Shown: positions 5,610-10,428 of the stretch, piece by piece
Layout: each line of letters starts with the position of its first letter
Position numbering within the stretch: position 1 is the stretch's first letter
Origin: an uncultured Lachnospiraceae bacterium
Lineage (GTDB): Bacteria > Bacillota_A > Clostridia > Lachnospirales > Lachnospiraceae
NCBI GenBank assembly: GCA_902795835.1
Contig: CADBNA010000198.1
Coordinates: forward strand, 1 to 10,428
DNA length: 10,428 nt
Reading direction: 5' to 3'
Notes under the pieces: model-generated
Databases searched by the model: none
What the model was told of the DNA's origin: nothing
What the model saw: only the letters and a program-made list of their open reading frames with translations
Made by a program: the position numbers and the translations under genes

Positions 5610-7166
5610 ATGAAAAAGGTTAAGGTACTGCAGGCAGAAGAGGCAGCTCTGCTGGTTCAGGACGGCGACACGATTGCCACAGGCGGTTTCGTAAGCTGTG
5701 CCTGCCCGGAAGCGCTTTCAAAAGCTCTGGAACAGCGTTTTCTGGAGACAGGTCATCCGAAGGACCTGACACTGTTTTTTGCAGCAGGCCAGGGACACAG
5801 AGACGGCACAGGCGGTGATCACTACGGACATGAAGGCATGGTGAAGCGCGTTATCGGCGGTCACTGGGACCGCGCGCCGAAGCTTGGCGAACTGGCACTG
5901 CAGAACAAGATCGAAGCATACAATCTGCCCCAGGGCGTAATTTCCCACATGTACAGGGATATTGCCGCCCACAATATCGGTACCATTACAACCGTGGGCC
6001 TTTATACATTTGCAGACCCCCGTATTGAAGGCGGAAAGCTGAACGAGCGGACGACCGAGGATATGGTAAAGGTTGTTGAGATCGAAGGCGAAGAGATGCT
6101 CCTTTACAAGGGCTTCCCGATCAATGTGGTGTTCCTTCGCGGCAGCTATGCCGATGAATACGGCAACTGCACCGTGCACCGTGAGATCGGACCGCTGGAT
6201 GTTACCGCCATGGCACAGGCCTGCCGCAATTCCGGCGGAAAGGTAATTGTGCAGGTAGAAAAGATCGTGCAGGGCGGTTCTCTGGATCCGAAGCTGGTTG
6301 CCATTCCCGGCATCTATGTAGATGCAGTCGTAGTCGGCACACCGCAGGAGAACGAACAGTGCCTGGGCATGGAGTATGACGGCAGCCTGACCGGCGAATT
6401 CCGGATTCCGGTGGACGCAATCCCCCCGATCCCGATGGATGCCAAAAAGATCATTGCCCGCCGCGCGGCAATGGAGCTGCCGAAGGACGCCATCGTCAAT
6501 CTGGGCACCGGCGCGCCGGAGAAAATCGCCAATGTTGCTGCCGAGGAAGGAATTTCCGACTACATGACGCTGACGGTAGAAGCCGGGTCCATTGCCGGCG
6601 TGCCGATGGGCGGGACGCAGTTCGGAGCCGCCGCAAATGCCATGGCTATTATTCCTCACAATGTACAGTTTGACTTCTATCAGGGCGGCGGACTGGATGT
6701 CGCATTCCTGGGTCTGGCGGAGACGGCTCCGAACGGCGATCTGAATGTCTCGAAGTTTGGCGTGCGCCTGGCCGGCGCCGGCGGATTCATAGACATCACC
6801 CAGAACGCGAAGAAGGTTGTCTACTGCGGCACCTTCACGGCCAAGGGGCTGAAGACCGAGTGCCGGGACGGCAAGCTGGTCATCACACAGGAGGGCGCCA
6901 AGAAGAAATTCGTTCAGCAGGTTGAGCAGGTCACCTTCTCCGGAAAATACGCGAACAAGGTTCACCAGCCGGTTCTGTATATCACGGAGCGCGCCGTATT
7001 TGAGCTTCGTCCGGAAGGCGTTACCCTGATCGAAATCGCCCCCGGCATCGACCTGCAGACACAGGTTCTGGATCAGATGGAGTTTAAGCCGCAGATTGCC
7101 GAGGATCTGAAAGTCATGGATGAACGGATCTTCCGTGAGGAACTGATGGGCCTGAAGGAAGGCTGA
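5610..7166 (+). CDS. pct: Propionate CoA-transferase-type family I CoA transferase (fused alpha/beta)
   Basis: This 518-residue enzyme moves CoA from an acyl-CoA donor such as acetyl-CoA or butyryl-CoA to a free carboxylic acid through a glutamyl-CoA thioester. The alpha and beta halves are fused in one chain, as in propionate CoA-transferase (Pct). The N-terminal half has DGDTIATGGF and the later FLRGSYADEYGN. The second half carries the catalytic motif VEAGSIAGVPMGG, in which the nucleophile is Glu324, the same number I recall for the Clostridium propionicum enzyme. AAANAMAIIPHNVQFDFYQGGG and GAGGFIDITQNAKKVVYCGTF follow. The ribosome binding site GGAGGTG (5597-5603) fixes the start. Beside AbfD its substrate is probably 4-hydroxybutyrate, with acetyl- or butyryl-CoA as donor. 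Pct relatives also accept propionate, lactate and acrylate, so specificity cannot be read from the sequence. An inverted-repeat element follows the stop. Confidence 0.92.
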   Translation: MKKVKVLQAEEAALLVQDGDTIATGGFVSCACPEALSKALEQRFLETGHPKDLTLFFAAGQGHRDGTGGDHYGHEGMVKRVIGGHWDRAPKLGELALQNKIEAYNLPQGVISHMYRDIAAHNIGTITTVGLYTFADPRIEGGKLNERTTEDMVKVVEIEGEEMLLYKGFPINVVFLRGSYADEYGNCTVHREIGPLDVTAMAQACRNSGGKVIVQVEKIVQGGSLDPKLVAIPGIYVDAVVVGTPQENEQCLGMEYDGSLTGEFRIPVDAIPPIPMDAKKIIARRAAMELPKDAIVNLGTGAPEKIANVAAEEGISDYMTLTVEAGSIAGVPMGGTQFGAAANAMAIIPHNVQFDFYQGGGLDVAFLGLAETAPNGDLNVSKFGVRLAGAGGFIDITQNAKKVVYCGTFTAKGLKTECRDGKLVITQEGAKKKFVQQVEQVTFSGKYANKVHQPVLYITERAVFELRPEGVTLIEIAPGIDLQTQVLDQMEFKPQIAEDLKVMDERIFREELMGLKEG

Positions 7167-7176
7167 CTGCGGCCTT

Positions 7177-7265
7177 TGACAGGGGACGGTTCTCTGTCAC
7201 CTGATCTGAAATTTCAGATTATCTCAGAAGGATGAAAAAAGGTGACAGAGAGCCGTCCCCTGTCA
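7177..7265 (+). repeat. 89-bp inverted-repeat element (MITE/REP-like) with nested palindromic core
   Basis: The left arm at 7177-7202 (begins TGACAGGGGACGG) and the right arm at 7240-7265 (ends CCGTCCCCTGTCA) are 26-bp inverted repeats with a single mismatch, T7190 against G7252, which still pairs as G-U in RNA. Each arm is itself a small hairpin (TGACAG...CTGTCA). Between them lies a perfect 16-bp palindrome, ATCTGAAATTTCAGAT (7204-7219). The element starts 10 bp after the CoA-transferase stop and ends just before the AbfD ribosome binding site, so it is transcribed with the operon. I recall very similar GGGGACGGTTCTCTGTC sequences between genes of many clostridia and other bacteria, which suggests a dispersed non-coding repeat mobilised in trans. 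No transposase is present here. Confidence 0.8.
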
Positions 7266-7284
7266 CCATACGAAAGGAGACTGT

Positions 7285-8757
7285 ATGATTCGTACTGCAG
7301 AACAGTATATCGAGAGCCTTAGGACGCTGAAGACCCGCGTATATATGTTTGGCGAGAAGATTGACAACTGGGTGGATCACCCGATCATCCGTCCGTCGAT
7401 CAATTGTGTTGCCGCAACATATGAGCTGGCCAATGATCCCATGTATGAGGACCTCATGACGGCCACATCCAGCCTCACGGGAAAGAAGATCAACCGTTTC
7501 ACGCATCTGCACCAGTCTACGGATGATCTGATCAAAAAAGTGAAAATGCAGCGCCTGCTGGGCCAGAAGACAGCCAGCTGCTTCCAGCGCTGTGTCGGCA
7601 TGGATGCATTCAATTCCGTATTTTCGACAACGTATGAAATCGACGAGGCCTGCGGCACACATTATCATGAGAACTTTAAAAAGTTCCTGACCTTTATCCA
7701 GGATGAAGACCTGGTTGTCGACGGCGCCATGACGGATCCGAAAGGTGACCGTTCCAAAGCACCTCATGCACAGGCAGACCCGGATATGTTTGTACACGTT
7801 GTTGAGCGGCGTGAAGACGGCATCGTCGTCTGCGGCGCAAAGTGTCACCAGACCGGTTCCATTAATTCCCACTGGCACATTTTCATGCCGACGATCTCCA
7901 TGGGAGAGGCCGACAAAGACTGGGCTGTCAGCTTTGCCTGCCCGACTGATGCAGAAGGCCTGTACATGATCTACGGACGTCAGTCCTGCGATACCCGCAA
8001 GCTGGAAAATGCTCCGATTGATCTCGGCAACGAGAAGTATGGCGGACAGGAAGCCCTGGTTGTCCTGGATCACGTATTCATTCCGAACGAGTATATCTTC
8101 ATGAATGGCGAGTATCAGTTTGCCGGCATGATGGTTGAGCGTTTTGCAGGGTATCACAGACAGAGCTACGGCGGCTGCAAGGTCGGTGTCGGCGATGTGG
8201 TGATCGGAGCTACTGCTCTTGCCGCTGAGTACAACGGCGCTGACAAGGCTTCCGCCGTCAAGGACAAACTGATCGAGATGACGCACCTGAATGAGACGCT
8301 CTATTGCTGCGGCATCGCCTGCTCTTCCCAGGGCGCTCCCACAAAAGCCGGAAACTATCAGATCGACCTGCTCCTGGCCAATGTCTGCAAGCAGAACGTC
8401 ACACGGTTCCCGTACGAGATCGTGCGTCTGGCCGAAGATATTGCCGGCGGCCTGATGGTCACCATGCCTGCCCAGAAGGATTTCGAATCCGATACCGTTG
8501 TCGGAAGAAACGGTGAGACGATCGGCGAGATCTGCAACAAATTCTTCAAGACAAAGGAGAATGTCCCCACAGAATACCGCCAGAGAATTCTTCGTTTCCT
8601 GGAGAACATGTGTCTCGGCGCCGCGGCCGTCGGATACAGGACGGAGTCTATGCATGGCGCAGGTTCCCCGCAGGCACAGCGTATCATGATCGCGCGTCAG
8701 GGCAACCTGGAGCACAAAAAGGAACTGGCAAAAGCAATTGCCGGCATTCCGGAATAA
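7285..8757 (+). CDS. abfD: 4-hydroxybutyryl-CoA dehydratase / vinylacetyl-CoA delta-isomerase (AbfD)
   Basis: A 490-residue FAD and [4Fe-4S] enzyme that dehydrates 4-hydroxybutyryl-CoA to crotonyl-CoA by a ketyl-radical mechanism and isomerises vinylacetyl-CoA. The cluster ligands known from the Clostridium aminobutyricum enzyme (Cys99, Cys103, His292, Cys299) are all present: Cys99 and Cys103 in SCFQRCVGMDAF, and His291 and Cys298 in ERFAGYHRQSYGGCK, shifted by one residue. Tyr295, Glu256 (GGQEALVVLDHV) and Glu454 (TESMHGAGSP) match the other active-site positions I recall, Tyr296, Glu257 and Glu455. The length equals the family's. A flavin-dependent 4-hydroxyphenylacetate hydroxylase would lack the Cys/His set, so this is the dehydratase. 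The ribosome binding site is AAAGGAG (7273-7279). It probably acts between the CoA transferase upstream and Bcd/Etf downstream. The iron-sulfur centre is oxygen-sensitive, fitting an anaerobe. Confidence 0.96.
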   Translation: MIRTAEQYIESLRTLKTRVYMFGEKIDNWVDHPIIRPSINCVAATYELANDPMYEDLMTATSSLTGKKINRFTHLHQSTDDLIKKVKMQRLLGQKTASCFQRCVGMDAFNSVFSTTYEIDEACGTHYHENFKKFLTFIQDEDLVVDGAMTDPKGDRSKAPHAQADPDMFVHVVERREDGIVVCGAKCHQTGSINSHWHIFMPTISMGEADKDWAVSFACPTDAEGLYMIYGRQSCDTRKLENAPIDLGNEKYGGQEALVVLDHVFIPNEYIFMNGEYQFAGMMVERFAGYHRQSYGGCKVGVGDVVIGATALAAEYNGADKASAVKDKLIEMTHLNETLYCCGIACSSQGAPTKAGNYQIDLLLANVCKQNVTRFPYEIVRLAEDIAGGLMVTMPAQKDFESDTVVGRNGETIGEICNKFFKTKENVPTEYRQRILRFLENMCLGAAAVGYRTESMHGAGSPQAQRIMIARQGNLEHKKELAKAIAGIPE

Positions 8758-8790
8758 AAAACTAAAATATATTAATATAGGAGGATACAA

Positions 8791-9927
8791 ATGGATTTTG
8801 AATTATCCAGAGAACAGAAGCTGATTCAGAAGATGATCCGCGAGTTCACAGAGAATGAGATCGCGCCGATCACAGCAGAGACTGACAGAACCAGCACGTA
8901 CCCGGCCGAGACCATCGACAAGCTGTTCGACTGCGGCGTCATGGGCATGGCCGTACCGAAAGAGTATGGCGGAGCAGGTGCTGACCTGCTGTCTGCTGCC
9001 ATCTGCGTAGAGGAGATTTCCAAGGCCTGTGCATCCACCGGTGATATCGTGGCGACCCACAATGGACTTTGCTGCGCGCCGATTCTGGAGAATGGCACAG
9101 AAGAGCAGAAGAAGAAATACCTTCCCATGCTGACGCAGGGCCATAAGGTAGGTGCTTTTGCCCTGACCGAGTCCAACGCCGGTTCCGATGCTTCCAAGGG
9201 CACCACGACCGCCCGTCTGGAAGGCGACAAGTATATCCTGAACGGATCAAAGATCTTCATTACCAACGGTTATGTGGCAGAGATCTTCGTAGTATTTGCC
9301 ATGACGGATCCGTCCAAGGGCACAAAGGGCATTTCCGCCTTCATCGTAGAGAAGGATTTCCCGGGCTTCTCCGTAGGAAAGCATGAGGAAAAGCTGGGCC
9401 TGCACGGCTCACCGACAGCTGAGATTGTGTTCACTGACTGCGAGGTTCCGAAAGAGAACCTGCTCGGCCAGGAGGGCAAGGGATTCCGTATCGCCATGGC
9501 CACCCTGGACGGCGGCCGTATCGGCATTGCCGCACAGGCACTCGGCATCGCGGAAGGCGCCATGCAGGAAGCGATCAACTTCACAAAGACCAGAGAGCAG
9601 TTTGGCCGCCCGATCGCAAAGTTCCAGAATACCCAGTTCGAAATTGCAGATATGCATGTCGGCATTGAGGCCGGCCGTCTGCTGTGCTACAAGGCTGCAT
9701 CGATCAAGAATACCGGTGCCAGGGTGACGCTTGACGCGGCTACCGCAAAGCTGTTCTGCTCCGAGCTGGCTATGAAGGTTACCACAAAGGCTGTACAGCT
9801 CCACGGCGGCTACGGCTATACAAAGGACTATCCGGTTGAGCGCATGATGCGCGATGCCAAGATCACGGAGATCTACGAAGGCACCTCCGAGATTCAGAGA
9901 GTTGTTATTTCGGGAAATATACTTTAA
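8791..9927 (+). CDS. bcd: Butyryl-CoA dehydrogenase (short-chain acyl-CoA dehydrogenase)
   Basis: A 378-residue FAD enzyme that reduces crotonyl-CoA to butyryl-CoA with electrons from the electron-transfer flavoprotein. Family signatures are intact: AFALTESNAGSDAS (122-135) for flavin and substrate binding, QLHGGYGY (336-343), and the catalytic base Glu363 in IYEGTSEIQR. The length is typical of clostridial Bcd. The start follows a strong AGGAGG site (8779-8784) behind a short AT-rich spacer of 33 bp after AbfD. The etfB start lies 12 bp after its stop, the usual clostridial arrangement for the complex that can couple crotonyl-CoA reduction by NADH to ferredoxin reduction. Whether this one bifurcates cannot be told from the dehydrogenase alone. 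Other acyl-CoA dehydrogenases share these motifs; the C4 assignment rests on context and overall similarity. Confidence 0.94.
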   Translation: MDFELSREQKLIQKMIREFTENEIAPITAETDRTSTYPAETIDKLFDCGVMGMAVPKEYGGAGADLLSAAICVEEISKACASTGDIVATHNGLCCAPILENGTEEQKKKYLPMLTQGHKVGAFALTESNAGSDASKGTTTARLEGDKYILNGSKIFITNGYVAEIFVVFAMTDPSKGTKGISAFIVEKDFPGFSVGKHEEKLGLHGSPTAEIVFTDCEVPKENLLGQEGKGFRIAMATLDGGRIGIAAQALGIAEGAMQEAINFTKTREQFGRPIAKFQNTQFEIADMHVGIEAGRLLCYKAASIKNTGARVTLDAATAKLFCSELAMKVTTKAVQLHGGYGYTKDYPVERMMRDAKITEIYEGTSEIQRVVISGNIL

Positions 9928-9939
9928 AAGGAGATCGTC

Positions 9940-10428
9940 ATGAAAGCAATTGTATGTGTAAAACAGGTGCCGGACACATCAGGAAAAGTAGCTGTCAATG
10001 AGAATGGTACCCTGAACCGTGCATCCATGCAGACCATTACCAATCCGGATGACCTGAACGCTGTTGAGGCGGCGCTGCAGCTGAAGGATGAGACAGGCTG
10101 CGAAGTAGTTGTAGTCACCATGGGACCGCCGCAGGCGGAAATCATGCTGCGCGAGCTGCTGGCCCGCGGCGCAGACCGCGCCGTTCTGGTATCCGGCAGA
10201 GAGTTCGGCGGATCCGACACCTACGCGACATCCCAGATCCTGGCAGCGGCCATCAGCCGCATCGGCCTGGAGAAGGATGACATCGTATTCTGCGGCAGAC
10301 AGGCCATTGATGGTGATACCGCCCAGGTCGGCCCGCAGATCGCCGAGAAGCTGAACATCCCGCAGGTTACATACGCAGGCGCCCTGCAGAAGGACGGCGA
10401 CGCTCTGATCTGCCGCCGGATGCTTGAG
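9940..10428 (+). CDS. etfB: Electron transfer flavoprotein beta subunit (EtfB), 3' end outside window
   Basis: The first 163 residues of EtfB (full length usually about 260) are visible, starting at ATG 9940 after AAAAGGAG (9926-9933), which overlaps the bcd stop codon. MKAIVCVKQVPDT is the family's classic N-terminus. NPDDLNAVEAALQLKD and the nucleotide-binding segment CGRQAIDGDTAQVGPQIAE (118-136) follow. EtfB pairs with EtfA, expected just downstream, to pass electrons to Bcd. The frame is open to the last base with no disruption. Confidence 0.96.
   Translation, partial: MKAIVCVKQVPDTSGKVAVNENGTLNRASMQTITNPDDLNAVEAALQLKDETGCEVVVVTMGPPQAEIMLRELLARGADRAVLVSGREFGGSDTYATSQILAAAISRIGLEKDDIVFCGRQAIDGDTAQVGPQIAEKLNIPQVTYAGALQKDGDALICRRMLE

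Noticed and set aside
5718..6965. A 415-residue open frame on the - strand opposite the CoA transferase
   Set aside because: It lies wholly inside the CoA-transferase gene, shows no domain, and is explained as an antisense shadow.
7877..7893. A TGGCACATTTTCATGC match inside AbfD resembling a -24/-12 site
   Set aside because: The spacing is one base too long, and it lies inside a coding region encoding the conserved SHWHIFMP segment.
7219..8790. A 523-residue open frame on the - strand opposite AbfD
   Set aside because: It mirrors a well-supported gene with all catalytic residues on the + strand, its translation is rich in His/Cys/Leu with no recognisable domain, and it has no obvious ribosome binding site. 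It is a shadow of codon bias.
8738..8790. AT-rich spacer before bcd as a possible promoter
   Set aside because: TTGCCG and TAAAAT are weak matches with a 19-bp spacer, and the gap is only 33 bp. It is better seen as an unstructured leader for the AGGAGG site in one operon.

Overview
The window looks like the chromosome of an anaerobic, fermentative Firmicute, most likely a Lachnospiraceae-type clostridium of fairly high GC. The evidence is strong AGGAGG-type ribosome binding sites before nearly every gene, a clostridial butyryl-CoA dehydrogenase/electron-transfer-flavoprotein pair, a 4-hydroxybutyryl-CoA dehydratase, and a membrane zinc-ribbon protein of a family I recall as common in Lachnospiraceae. 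Family assignments come from reading motifs, not from a search. All genes lie on the + strand.

Layout. (1) 1-2118: the end of an unidentified gene with a very basic, low-complexity tail, then a 512-residue zinc-ribbon membrane protein that also ends in a basic Lys/Pro/Ala repeat tail. (2) 2161-3480: rpoN, sigma-54, followed by a clear intrinsic terminator (3497-3549). (3) 3550-3749: a regulatory gap with a sigma-70-like promoter, a GC-rich hairpin region followed by six Ts, and a good sigma-54 -24/-12 promoter at 3673-3688. (4) 3750-5469: a 3-hydroxyacyl-CoA dehydrogenase and a crotonase/enoyl-CoA hydratase, 4 bp apart. (5) 5470-5609: a second regulatory gap with a 21-bp-spaced direct repeat, a TTGACA promoter with an inverted repeat over its -35 box, and a leader hairpin. 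(6) 5610-10428: a propionate-CoA-transferase-type CoA transferase, an 89-bp inverted-repeat element, 4-hydroxybutyryl-CoA dehydratase (AbfD), butyryl-CoA dehydrogenase (Bcd) and the start of EtfB, which runs off the window.

Working together. The CoA transferase would activate a hydroxy acid such as 4-hydroxybutyrate. AbfD would dehydrate and isomerise the CoA ester to crotonyl-CoA. Bcd/Etf would reduce part of the crotonyl-CoA to butyryl-CoA, while the crotonase and 3-hydroxyacyl-CoA dehydrogenase would oxidise the rest towards acetoacetyl-CoA. This is the chemistry of 4-aminobutyrate/4-hydroxybutyrate fermentation to butyrate and acetate. No thiolase, 4-hydroxybutyrate dehydrogenase or aminotransferase is in the window. 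The -24/-12 promoter right after rpoN suggests that at least the first half of the cluster is under sigma-54 control and needs an enhancer-binding activator that is not in the window.
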